DNA from: Adiantum capillus-veneris
Lineage: Eukaryota > Streptophyta > Polypodiopsida > Polypodiales > Pteridaceae
DNA: 64,000 nucleotides
Assembly (NCBI GenBank): GCA_014529385.2
Contig: CM043949.1
Span: 111,517,977 to 111,581,976 of the forward strand
Direction: 5' to 3'
The position numbers were made by a program, and so were the translations under genes. Position 1 is the stretch's first letter; each line of letters starts with the position of its first letter. This document shows positions 20,408 to 31,100 of this stretch, in pieces. A model generated the notes under the pieces. That model saw only the letters and a list, made by a program, of their open reading frames with translations, was not told the DNA's origin and ran no database searches.

Positions 20408-22034
20408 GTGTGAGGTCCCTGCCCCTTTTTGAGAGGAGCGGAGTACCTTTGATAGGTCTCCAATCCTGAAAAAGAAAAACCAACGGACATTGCCTTAGCT
20501 ACTACGTAGCCGCGGGCATGAACCGTTAGTGAAGGATTGGTCCTATCTCGCTATGGCGGAGCGTGACCACCATAACCCTATCTAAAACTATCTATAATCA
20601 ATTATACCTAACACTATAAATCTTAGAGTGATCAACCTGTGCGCTTTTTTCTCTATGTTTCAGAAGCACAGCCGCCAAGGTTTGTCTCTTTTAAGATTTA
20701 TGACTTAAAAAAAATAATTTCTAGCGTTGGAAAGTTACCCGACTGCTCGGGTCCACCCGTCCATAGAATGATACCGTCCGGGTATAATTCTCCCACTTTC
20801 CACACCGCACTCACCCTCTTTTGTTATCTAATTACTACCACACCGTTTAAGCATACATGTTCCTTTACTTTATTTATGATACTGGTTCGTTTAAACAACC
20901 CTTCAAACAATATTACAAACAATAGTCAAACAAGATGTCGTCCAATTTTAAACCAACAACCCTTGGATTAGCTTCACTCAAGAATCTCTCTTGGCGCTAT
21001 TATGTCCGATCGGTATATACATTATTTATAAAAACCCTTGTCCTCATGAGCGTCCCATACCGCTCGACAAGTACTCGTTGTGCTAATCTGGACGTACTCC
21101 TGTCACAGCAACAACGGTGCCAATATGGGCATCATCCTTACGGCACGGCAAAACAAAACTGTAGTATCCAGCTGGGCTAATCTGGGTGTACTCCCACCAC
21201 AGCATCCGCGGTGCCATCCTAGGCGTCATCTCACGCCTCGGTAACTGCCACATAATACCAACCCTAATAAGTAGAGAGGCTTGAGAGAAACCATACCGAA
21301 GGTTTTGGACAAACATTCTTTCCTATAGCAACCAGTTTAACCAGACAATATTTCCTACTTGTCAAACATATGCGGAGTTTCTTGGGGTTAAGCCTCGTGG
21401 TTTCGGTCCGTGTTTTCTTTTCATAAGGTAAATAATATATTCCTATGGTCTCGCATATGCAATGATGCATAACTTGAACTGCAATACTAACCTATAGCAT
21501 AGCTCCGATTGGTCCGATTGGTGGAGACATAACATGTTCCGCGGGAGTTCCACCTTTACTTGTACCAGCTTCATGATCATTAGCGCCTTGGTTTCGAGCA
21601 CGCTTTGGAGCCTTTTTTTTTTGTACTACACTTATGTTATACACTTAGAACTTTAAATTGGTCAATTTCCCTAGTAATCTCTTGTTTGCAATGAGAGTTT
21701 GTAATTTGAACCCTCGCTAACTCTGGTTCACACTTATTGTTGTTGTTCTACATCTAATTTCTATTTGCTAATCGTAATTAATCAAAAATTAAGTGTGTAA
21801 ACTATGAGTGAAAGTTTAGGAATGCATTACTTTTATGCTTCACATTTCTAATCCAATTCTAACTTCAATTTTCATACTTCAACCAAATCAATTTTTACTA
21901 TTACTCAAAATTCTACTTAATCTAATGGACAATAAAATTGGTGAATGAGAATTTCATCATGTATAATAAGAATATGATGAGTTCTCTTATGTATTAACTT
22001 TCAATTAACAATGTATAAGTTAATAGTGAAGATG

Positions 22035-22650
22035 TACTAACTAGAGAGAGTAGGTATACTTAGAGAGATTAGAGTAAGAGAAAACATACACATACATCTT
22101 TTCTAAAGTTAATTGAATCGTACTATCCATTAGAAAGATTAGAGTAAAAGAGAACACACACATCCTTTTCTAAAGCTACTTGAATCTTACTAATCTATGA
22201 GAAGATTAGAGTAAAAGAGAACACACACACACACACATATCTTTCTTAAAGCTAATTGAATCTTACTAATCCATTAGAGATTAGAGTAATAGATAACACA
22301 CACACACACACATAGCTGATTGAATCTTACTAATCTATTAGAGAAATTAGAGTAAGAGATAGCACACATACACACATATCCTTCTTAAAACTAATTGAAT
22401 CTTACTAATCTATTAGAGAGATAAGAGTAAGAGATAGCACACACACACACATAGCTAATTGAATCTTACTAATCTATTAGAGAGATTAGAGTAAGAGATA
22501 GCACACACACACACACATAGCTGATTGAATCTTACTAATCTATTAGAGAAATTAGAGTAAGAGATAGCACACATACACACATATCTTTCTTAAACTAATT
22601 GAAACTTACTAATCTATTAGAGAGATTAGAGTAAGAGATAGCACACATAC
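22035..22650. repeat. CA-bearing minisatellite in LTR C
   Basis: Same units, in the same order, as LTR B; only isolated base differences are seen. Confidence 0.88.
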
Positions 22651-22817
22651 ATCATTCTTAAAGTTAATTAAATGCTCAATTAATACGCACCTTATTAGTC
22701 CACTAGAGTTTTTGCTCTCTTAGTGGTTTGTGGACGCCTTCTCTCTAAGAGAAGTGACAGCACTTCGTGAGCGCTATAGAGGCAATCTCTATGTCTAAAG
22801 TGTGAGCATGGATGCTC

Positions 22818-22825
22818 TATTTATA
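22818..22825 (-). promoter_or_regulatory. TATA box of LTR C
   Basis: Minus-strand TATAAATA, equivalent to the LTR A box. Confidence 0.68.
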
Positions 22826-23445
22826 GCAAAAAAGAAAACGTCCAACTTTTTCTTTTTTCCCCAAAAAAAAAATATTTTTTAAAAATATTTTTTTAAAAAA
22901 ATATATATATTTTTTCCCCAAAAATCATACACGCGTTTTTGGTACCCTTGTGGTACCCATCAGCTTGACCACTTTGTCATTATCATCAAAAGATAAGGCC
23001 ACACAGTCCCCGCTCACTAAGATTAGTCAAGACTAGCCTCTCCTTTTCATGTGACAGTGTGTCCCACTTTGTCCCCTCCTATGTGAGGCCAGGTGAGTCC
23101 ATGTGCCTTCATTTGTCATCCCTGTGTATTCTTTTGTCTTTATAATTATTTTACTTATTTCCTTAATGATAATTTACTTTACATTTTTAAGTTAAACTTT
23201 ACACTCTTATATTAACTTTACACTAGTAAAAGAAAATTCTATAATCAGTAAATAAGTCTTGCAATAAGTTAATTAGTGATTCATATAGCTAAACATGTCA
23301 AAATTTTGTAGCGTAAATTTTAAATTCTAGGTTTTCTCAACTTACGATTCATAATTTGAACTTGAATATCTTAAATAATGAGTGATAGTTAAAAATTCAA
23401 ATGCGTAATAGAGCTTATGTGAAATTTGAAAGTAGAGACCTTACA

Positions 23446-23908
23446 CAGATGGGAAGGGCGTCCCCTCACCATTGTGAATGTGTATGGCCCTTGCAATGCA
23501 AAAGATAGAGCCAAACTATGGATGCATCTCAGAGATACCCGTATTGAAGGGGAGTGGTTGTTGGTTGGTGACTTTAACATGGTAGAAAAGAGCAGGGATA
23601 GAACAGGATCCTCTAGTGTGTTGGCTGGCTCAGAAAGGTCTAAATGGCAAAGTTTGTGCGAAAAGTGGACAATGATCGACTTATGGGATGTTGGCCCATG
23701 GAACAGCACGCTTGGGTTCACCTACACAAGCCTTCAGTACGCCCGCACTGCCTGTAGACTGGACATATGCTATTGCTCGCACCAAGCTGACTGGATACCG
23801 ACGCTGATGGAAATGAAGGTAGTCCCAACAACAATCCTCTCGGATCACATTCCTCTGCACATTCAATTTAAGAAGAATAAAGAGGCGGAGCAGGCCCCAA
23901 GAGGTTAA
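23446..23908 (+). pseudogene. LINE ORF2 endonuclease domain, C-terminal two thirds
   Basis: Exonuclease-endonuclease-phosphatase fold of plant LINEs: LTIVNVYGPCNAKDRAKLW, EWLLVGDFNMVEKSRDRTG, and the terminal catalytic SDHIPLHIQF. GDFN and SDH are the metal/catalytic motifs that are visible. The N-terminal Asn/Glu motifs are absent because the gypsy array interrupts the domain here. The frame ends in a stop, with an indel before the next segment. Confidence 0.88.
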
Positions 23909-23916
23909 AAAAACTG

Positions 23917-24324
23917 TTGGTAACAGGGACACACCTCTTCAAAGACCCTCTTTTCAGGAATCTAGCCAAGAAAGCACTAGGTAAGCTAAAAAAAGATGTC
24001 AACCTCAACAAGCACAATGCGTGGGACCTCTTTGCTTGGAGCATCCAGAAAGCAATCAAAACCTCGGGCCTCCGGATCAAGAAAGCTAGGGAGGATCACC
24101 TGTTGCATCTTTTAGCGGAGGTACAATTGCTTACCGCTATAAAAGCCAATGGGCAGGCTACTAAGGGTGAACACAAACGATGGCTTGAAGCAAAATCGAA
24201 CCTCGCTAATGAGCAGGTAGAAGATATCAAAAAGGCTAGACTTCTCTCTAGGGAGATTTATTTGCAACTGGAAGCCTCCAATCAAAATCATTTTTTTAGG
24301 GCTTTAAAAATCAAGAAGAGCTGA
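23917..24324 (+). pseudogene. LINE ORF2 linker between endonuclease and RT
   Basis: Lys-rich, helix-forming segment (FRNLAKKALGKLKKDVNLNK; LEAKSNLANEQVEDIKKARLL) in the position of the linker between endonuclease and RT of plant LINEs. In a different frame from its neighbours; the frame is lost again at 24324. Confidence 0.75.
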
Positions 24325-24379
24325 CCATGTCCACTCGCTTGAGGATGAGAAAGGGACAGCAGTTCATAACCAGGATGAA

Positions 24380-25525
24380 ATGGGTGGTATGATGCTGAGC
24401 TATCTGAGTCAAATCATTGGACGGCCGGAGACCCAGTCCCAAGAAGTGGAGGAAGCCAGAGGGACCTTACTACAGAGTGTTAAAAAAGAAATTCCCCACT
24501 TAGAAGCTAATAACTTGGAACGGGCATTTTCTGAAGACGAATGTTCACTAGCATTGCAAGCCCTTGGCAAGGAAAAGTCGCCTGGTTGGGATGGGACGAC
24601 GGTGGTATTCTATGCAGAATTTTGGGATGATCTCAAGGCCCCAATCACAAGTTTGGCCAATAAATCCATGGTCGAAGGGTCGTTGGAGACAAGTGTGAAG
24701 AGAGGGCTTATCAAGCCCATCCCAAAACAGATCTGCTGCTCTAAACTACAACATTGGTACCAATAATGATGATGTTGGTGGCCTATAAAATTATAGCTAA
24801 AGCAGTGGCCCTCAGACTAACCCCCTTAATAACCAAGATCATCTCCCCCCATCAACATTGTTTCATCAAAGGAAGGTCCATATACGATAACATATTGGCA
24901 TCAATGGTGGGCATAGAATACACAACTGTCACAAAGCAGGAGTGGATTCTACTACAGCTGGACCTGGACAAGGCATATGATAGAATAACATGGACATATA
25001 TAGAAGCCATCATGGAAGCTCTAGGCTTTGGGCCGCGCCTTTGTCGGGTGGTTCGTGTATTGGGGGCTCGAGCTAGTCAGAGCTGCTATTTAACGATAGA
25101 ATTGTGGGCTCTTTTGAGGTTAAAAGGTCTATTAAAGAGGGATGCCCTCTTGCCCCCCTACTTTTCACCATAGGATCACATCCTCTGATCACGACGCTCG
25201 AAGCTAGTGCTGAGCACGGGGAGGTGCAAGACCTTGTTTTACCAGGAAATAGAAAACTCCTGGCAAAATGTTTTGCAGATGATTCTCTCCTCTTCTTGAA
25301 GGCGTGCCCCCAGGTCATCAGAAAAGCTATGGGGATTGTACAAATGTTCTCGGTAGCTTCAGGGCCCAGTGTAATATAGAGAAGTCAAGGATGATTTCCC
25401 TATCAGAAAATGACTCATTTGATCCTTCTGTCTGGTCAAGGGAGATTGTCACAAAAGGAAAGATCTTTAGACATCTGGGAGCCCCCTTGGGGCTGGATGT
25501 AACTCACAAGCAAATTAAGATTTGA
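24380..25525 (+). pseudogene. LINE ORF2 reverse transcriptase, frameshifted
   Basis: RT blocks occur in order in four overlapping frames. 24380-24766: LGKEKSPGWDGTTVVFYAEFW and RGLIKPIPK. 24754-25173: YKIIAKAVALRLTPLI, HQHCFIKGRSIYDNIL, LQLDLDKAYDRITW. 25104-25379: SIKEGCPLAPLLFTIG and the catalytic CFADDSLLFLK. 25304-25525: NIEKSRMISLS and FRHLGAPLGLD. The FADD motif is intact, but at least three frameshifts make the ORF non-functional. Confidence 0.9.
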
Positions 25526-25529
25526 GTGG

Positions 25530-25952
25530 GTGCTTGAAAAAATCAAAAAAAAAATGAGTAGAAGGGAGTATGCTCTTCTCCCATTCCCATGTCGGATAAA
25601 AGTGATGAATGCCTTCATGATGCCTTATATTGCCTTCACTAGCCCGCTTCTCAAGATGGCTAAGTGTCATTGGAAAGAGTTCTTAAAACCAGTAAAAACA
25701 TTTTTATGGAAAAATAACAGGAAATCTTCTAGGCCATGGCAATGGGGCAGTTGGGAGTCGGTTTCTCAGCCAGGGAATCAAGGAGGCCTTGGGATTCTTA
25801 ACCCTGTGACCCATGCAGAAGCTTGTTGCACCAAATTTGTGGTTTCCTTGGCTAAACAGGATCAAGTTGGGACAGTTATGATCATAGATATGATAGAAGC
25901 AGCTAAACTTGGCTCGAAGGGAGGAAAGTGGAGAGGGGTGGAGGTTCATGAT
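25530..25952 (+). pseudogene. LINE ORF2 post-RT region, interrupted by insertion
   Basis: Typical thumb-proximal segment: MSRREYALLPFPCRIKVMNA, MPYIAFTSPLLKMAKCHWK, FLWKNNRKSSRPWQWGSW, GGLGILNPVTHAEAC. The frame is cut at VHD by the target site of the 155-bp LTR element. The codon GAT is part of the duplicated ATGAT/ATGAC, and LINE sequence resumes at 35945 in the same phase. Confidence 0.87.
25948..25952. other. Target site duplication (left) of the short-LTR element
   Basis: ATGAT, against ATGAC at 35945-35949 on the other side: 4 of 5 match, with one transition. Confidence 0.75.
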
Positions 25953-26107
25953 TGTCAAGACAATGGTAGGACCAGTCCGGGCCAAGGGCCAGGGCCAAGG
26001 GCTAGGACGGACATGCAGTCAAGGGGGTCCCTATATTTAGAAGGCCGAGGGCCTATATAGGGCATGGCTGGGTTGTGATGAGCATGTTCAGTTCCCCTGT
26101 CCTTTCA
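25953..26107 (+). repeat. Left LTR of the short-LTR element
   Basis: 155 bp, from TGTCAAGACAATGG to TGTCCTTTCA. It contains a GGGCCAAGGGCCAGG-type internal repeat and CCTATATAGGGC, a palindromic TATA-like stretch at about 26052. Confidence 0.87.
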
Positions 26108-26108
26108 G

Positions 26109-26124
26109 TGGTATCAAAGCAAGG
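26109..26124 (+). other. Primer binding site of the short-LTR element
   Basis: TGGTATCAAAGCAAGG, one base after the LTR; it differs from the copia site (28106-28121) only at G to A in position 9. iMet-tRNA type. Confidence 0.85.
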
Positions 26125-26568
26125 TGGAGAGGAGGAAGGAGGGTGGAGCCATGACAGGGAGAAAGCATGGTTTCTTCTCTCTCTCCCTCTCTCTCGGATT
26201 TTTCTCTCCCTCTCTTGTTTGTGGACCTTGGCATGGCGGAGCATGGCTTTCGCCAAGGACGGGGGCATGACCCACGAGGGTGCAAGAGGGTTGCATGGCC
26301 GATTGCATGGCAGGAAAGGCCGCTTGAAGGCCACTTGCATGGAGGATCATGAAGAAGAGGGCCGCGCGGGCACCGTCCCCTGCATATCGGGTCCACCTTC
26401 GGCGACTTCAGAGAATTGAATGGCGCTACTTCCAAACAGGAGCGCCATGCCATTGTCCTGCTTTTTTGACACGCTCGCAAGCCCCGGGGATGACCCCATC
26501 GCCCCCTGCGTTCTTGTTTTCCCCTTCGTTGTAGCGGCAGCACGCCATGGCAGCTTATAGTTTATTTA
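26125..26568 (+). other. Leader of the short-LTR element, no gene seen
   Basis: Purine-rich then CT-rich sequence with several overlapping short frames in all phases (Ser/Leu- or Arg/Glu-rich products caused by TCTCTC tracts). No conserved motif supports any of them. Confidence 0.6.
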
Positions 26569-26735
26569 GTTTAAAAAAAAAAAGTAAATTTGCCCTACAT
26601 TTAACCACCCCCAATTAGGGGTATTGGCCCACGGGCTATGAAAGCTTCGGACCAGTCCGGGAGTTGAACCATGGCAGCCAGATCGCACGTCCGAGTTAAA
26701 CCAACAGGGTATAACACATTGCGTAGGGTATGTTG
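26569..26735 (-). mobile_element. SINE-like element (tRNA-derived) inside the short-LTR element
   Basis: On the minus strand, a pol III B box GGTTCAACTC (26661-26670) lies 29 bases after an A-box-like TACCCTGTTGGT (26700-26711), the layout of a tRNA head. A body of about 75 bp containing GGGCCAATACCCC and TAATTGGGGGTGG follows, then a T11 tail (26573-26583). Some plant SINEs (p-SINE type) end in poly-T. No target duplication was found, and the 5' end is approximate. Confidence 0.5.
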
Positions 26736-27318
26736 TAGTTTTGCAAGGACACAAATAGCACGGAGGGCGAGTCTGCAGAGTTTCAAAGAAGGACGGTAAG
26801 CACATACATCATGAAGTCGATGGCTCATGCCACTTTGCGAATCCATCGGCACGATGTCAGGACATCATGACCATGGAATCAACCTCGTGTTTAGAAGCTG
26901 TCAATCACATGAAATAAAAAATTTGGATGCCACTCATGTGGCAAGGAAGCTCCTCGGTTTCGGGAAGCAATCTACACATAAATAACAAATGACCAGCTTG
27001 TCATTGGATTGGAGGATTCATCCAAATGCCACTGATTAAATTTGATATGCAAGGGAGGTACGGATCTCAATAAAGTTTACAATTTTTGTATTTGACTAAA
27101 GTTTTCAGGAAAAACATGCACGAATGGTTAACGGTTTTGAGGTTGCTACCAATTAGTACTATTATTCAATTGCATTCAGGAAAGTACATGCAATGCCTGC
27201 AATGGGTAAGTATGTATCTGCCTTGGGTACGACATTTTGCTCGACAAAGAAGTTACCTAGCAAGTAAGGGCAATATTTAAGTATATCCAACGACAACGTA
27301 ATCAAGCCAAAGCAGGTA

Positions 27319-27323
27319 CACAA
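27319..27323. other. Target site duplication (left) of the copia element
   Basis: CACAA, repeated exactly at 32911-32915. Confidence 0.93.
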
Positions 27324-28103
27324 TGTTAAGTATGGAGCCTGATTTACCCTTGTAATTTTCTGTGGTAAAAACGCACATTTGTAAGGCCCCCATTATGAGG
27401 AGAAGCCATCGTGCGTGAAGGAAAATCACTCAACGGAAACCAAAATTTTCATGGACAAGAATCAGGGGCAACTTTAAAGGCCTCGGGGGCGGAGGCCCCC
27501 GAGACTTCTTTTTTGCCGGAATATTCTTTTTCGCCGGAATATTATGGCCGGACGGCGGCCGGAAAGTGGTCGGAAAACAACCGGTCGGTTGGCCGATGGC
27601 CGGTGGTCGGAAGTCAATGGCCGGTGGCCGGTGGCCGAATTCAATGGCCGGTGGCCAAATTCAAAAGCGGACTTGTCTTCTCAAGGGCGGCCACACATGG
27701 GCGAATTGGAGGGTCCGATTTGGACTTATTCGCACAAGGGCGGCTACACATGGCTGTCTCTCATAAGAGAGGGCAGCCCTTTTGGCCTATAAAAGGAGGC
27801 CATTTCTACACACATTTCATAGTGTGAAGTTGATGCAACAAGGTGAGTGTGAGGTGGTGAGAGTGAAGCAAGGAGGGAGCTCCATTAAGGGTATAATCCC
27901 TTTGTAAACTACTTCTTGTTTTGAAGTACTAAAGCCATTGAGTGGCTGCTTTCCCGTGGACGTAGCCCACATTGGGTGAACCACGTATATCGTGTGTACT
28001 CTCTCTCTCTCTCTCTACTCTATAATCTCGTGTATATAAATCTGTCTCTCTCCATTAAGTAATCTACTCAATTATCTATTTAGCTACGTCTTATTTCCTA
28101 ACA
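27324..28103 (+). repeat. copia 5' LTR (780 bp)
   Basis: From TGTTAAGTATGG to TTTCCTAACA. It contains a 9-bp-stem hairpin (about 27483-27505, CTCGGGGGC/GCCCCCGAG), tandem GGCCGGT units (about 27540-27650), TATA box at 27788-27794 and a (CT)n run near 28000-28015. Confidence 0.93.
27788..27794 (+). promoter_or_regulatory. TATA box of the copia 5' LTR
   Basis: TATAAAA in GGCCTATAAAAGGAGGCC, a short palindromic context; repeated at 32591-32597 in the 3' LTR. Confidence 0.8.
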
Positions 28104-28105
28104 AC

Positions 28106-28121
28106 TGGTATCAGAGCAAGG
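28106..28121 (+). other. Primer binding site of the copia element
   Basis: TGGTATCAGAGCAAGG, two bases after the LTR: initiator-Met tRNA type. Confidence 0.93.
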
Positions 28122-28176
28122 TTTGCTCGTAGCTAAATTATCTCAAGGAAAGGATTCCTTGAAGTGAGTGGGAGTT

Positions 28177-31100
28177 ATGGCGGAGGAAGGGAAGCTCAAG
28201 ATTGAGAAGTTCAACGGCAAAAACTACCAACATTGGAAGATGCAGATTGAAGACTATCTCTACCAGAAGGACCTCTATTTGCCACTAGGCGGTCTTGCGA
28301 AGAAGCCCGCAACAATGGCAGATGAAGCATGGATTGTCCTTGATCGAAAGGCACTAGGAACAATCCGGTTAAGCTTGGCGTCAACGGTGGCCTTTAATGT
28401 TTCGGAGATGAAGACCACGGAGGACTTGATGAAGTCACTTGACGACTTCTACGAGAAACCATCGGCATCCAATAAGGTATTTCTTATGAAGCGCTTGTTC
28501 AATCTAAAGATGGCAGAGAATGGTTCAGTTGCAGAACACCTAAATGACTTTAACACAAACATAAGTCAACTTCGATCAGTGAAAATCAATTTCGATGACG
28601 AAGTGCGAGCTCTCCTTATACTATCATCTCTACCGAATAGTTGGGACAGCCTTGTGATGGCTGTAAGTAATTCTATCTCTGGCACAAATACTCTTAAGTT
28701 TGATGATGTTGTGGGTGTTCTCCTAAGCGAGGAAATGCGAAGGAGAAGCACAGGAGAATCATCAAGTGCTGCACTATCAGTGGAAACAAGAGGAAGGCTT
28801 AAGGAGAGGTTCAAAAACCAAAAGGGTCGTGATCGCTCAAGGCGGAGCAAGTCACGCACAAAGTTAGTTCTTGAATGTTGGAACTGCGGAAAGAAGGGCC
28901 ACGTCAAGAAGGATTGCTGGTCCAAGAAGAAGAAGGAGACAGAGTCTCAAGACAACAAACCAACATCGGAGGCCAATGTGGCAGGTAGAGTAGAGCAAGA
29001 TGCTCTAATTCTCTCATTAGACAATGTGTCTAATTCCTGGATAGTAGATTCCGTGGCTTCATTCCATGCGACACCACACAAGCAACATTTCCAAGACTAC
29101 ACCAAAGGTAATTTTGGGTATGTATACTTGGGAGATGATGAAGCTTGTGAGATTGTCGGCAAAGGTACAGTTTCTGCCAAAAAAGCTAACGGAAATGAAT
29201 GGAAGCTTAAAGATGTTAGGCATGTTCCTTCTCTTCGCAAAAATTTGATCTCTACAGGACAATTGGACAATGAAGGTCACAACATTGCATTCAGAAACAA
29301 ACGGTGGAAGATCTCAAAGGGATCTTTGGTGGTTGCCAAGGGTGAAAAAGTTGGTACACTTTACTTGTGTACTGTTAGCACGCAACCTTCAGCTTGTGCA
29401 GCAACTACAGAAGTTGACAGTGCGGTGTGGCACTATCGACTTGGGCATATGAGTGCCAAAGGAATGCAAATCCTTCAAACAAAGAAGCTTCTACCAGGTT
29501 TGAAAGAAGTGGACTTAGAGTTCTGTGAAGATTGTGTTTATGGTAAACAAAAGAGGGTAAAATTTCAAAAATCAAGAAATGAAAGAAAAAATAAAAAACT
29601 TGAGTTGGTTCATTCTGATGTTTGGGGTCTTGCAAGTACACCATCACTTGGTGGCTCATTGTACTATGTAACATTCATAGACGATGCGACTAGAAAAACA
29701 TGGGTTTATGTCATGAAGAATAAATCCGATGTATTTTCCATATTTCAAAGGTGGAAAGCCTTTGTGGAGAATGAAACAGGTACCAAGGTTAAATGCCTCA
29801 GATCCGACAATGGAGACGAATATTGCAGCCAAGCTTTTGAAAGCTTTTGTGCTAGCAATGGCATTCGGAGGCAAAGGACAACCCCAAGGACACCTCAACA
29901 AAATGGGATTTCGGAAAGGATGAACAGGACAATCATGGAACGAGCACAAAGCATGCGGCTACATGCAGGCCTACCGCTTGAGCTTTGGGCGGAAGCTGTA
30001 AGTACGTTTGTGTACTTAATCAATCGGTCACCCTCAACGGCATTGGATGGGGGAGTTCCAGAAGAGGCATGGACAGGTAAACCGGTGAATTATGCATTTC
30101 TCAAAGTGTTTCGGTGTGAGGCTTTCATGCACATAGATAGAAGCCTAAGATCAAAGTTAGATGCAAAGTCCAAAAAGTGTTTCTTCATTGGCTATGGAGA
30201 AGGAGACTTTGGGTATCGCCTATGGAATCCTGAAGATGGTAAAATCTTAAGGAGTAGGGATGTAATTTTTAACGAACAAAATATGTACAAAGATTACTTG
30301 GAAAGAAAACAAACAAAAGAAACAGGTGATGAGTACATGGAGCTTGAGGACGGTGAAGACTCAAGGACTGCAAACGGTGACAATGTGCAACAACGTCAAC
30401 CAAATGACGAGCCTCAACCTATTCCCCGAAGATCTACAAGAGCAAGTAGACCTCCAGAAAGGTTTGTTCCTTCCTTCAACCATCTCTTGATCTCAGATTC
30501 TGGAGAGCCGGAATCATATGAAGAAGCTATGGAACATGAATCCAAAGAAGAATGGACGAAGAGCATGCAAGTGGAGATGGACTCACTACATCGCAACCAA
30601 ACATGGGAGATGGTTGAGTTGCCTAAAGGTAAGCGGGCACTTCAAAACAAATGGGTGTACAAGCTAAAGGAAGAAGAAGGTGGGAAGAAAAGGTACAAGT
30701 CTAGGCTTGTGGTAAAAGGTTTTTCTCAAAACAAAGGTATTGACTTCAATGAAATATTTTCTCCTGTTGTAAAAATGAACTCAATTAGGCTTGTCTTAAG
30801 CCTTGTGGCTGCTCATGATCTAAATCTCGAGCAAATGGATGTAAATATGGCATTCCCTCATGGTGACTTAGAGGAGGAAATCTACATGCTTCAACCAAAG
30901 GGGTATGAAGTAAAAGGTAAGGAGAAAATGGTTTGCAGATTAAAGAAGAGTTTGTATGGTTTAAAGCAAGCATCAAGACAATGGTACTTGAAGTTTGATC
31001 GATGGATGTTGGATCATGGATTCACAAGATGCAACTCGGATCACTGCGTCTACACGAAGAATTTGGGAGATGGGAAATTCATCATCCTAATGTTGTATGT

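Larger units (their letters stand above)
15298..20408 (-). mobile_element. Ty3/gypsy chromovirus, complete internal region copy 3
   Basis: Same order of domains as copy 2 but clearly more diverged from copies 1 and 2 than they are from each other. It keeps some residues they have lost (zinc-knuckle Cys, integrase Gln before the catalytic Glu, Glu in VLELLRQ) and has lost others (RT FFDDI changed to FFEDI, gag TGG to TGA). It is bracketed by polypurine tract (15298-15311) and primer site (20395-20407). Confidence 0.93.
20409..23445 (-). repeat. gypsy LTR C (about 3037 bp), right end of the array
   Basis: 5' LTR of internal copy 3 and outermost LTR. It ends ...GACCTTACA at 23445, immediately followed by LINE coding sequence; the first five flanking bases CAGAT (23446-23450) are the candidate target duplication. 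TATA box at 22818-22825, minisatellite at about 22035-22650. Confidence 0.92.
23446..25952 (+). mobile_element. LINE (non-LTR retrotransposon), first part, ORF2 endonuclease to RT
   Basis: Plus-strand ORF2 sequence that begins abruptly inside the endonuclease domain at the edge of gypsy LTR C and ends abruptly at the target site of the short-LTR element (25953). It resumes at 35945. The missing 5' part should lie left of the gypsy array, outside the window. Confidence 0.9.

Noticed and set aside
26075-26543. Five overlapping frames on both strands in the short-LTR element leader
   Set aside because: Caused by CT/GA-rich low-complexity sequence; products are Ser/Leu or Arg/Glu runs without motifs.
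26640-26735. Functional tRNA gene
   Set aside because: Only A- and B-box-like parts exist; no full cloverleaf can be drawn, and the sequence continues into a SINE-like body and T tail.
27411-27827. Frames in the copia LTRs (also 32206-32630)
   Set aside because: Created by GGCCGGT repeats in several phases; they differ between the two LTRs of one element.
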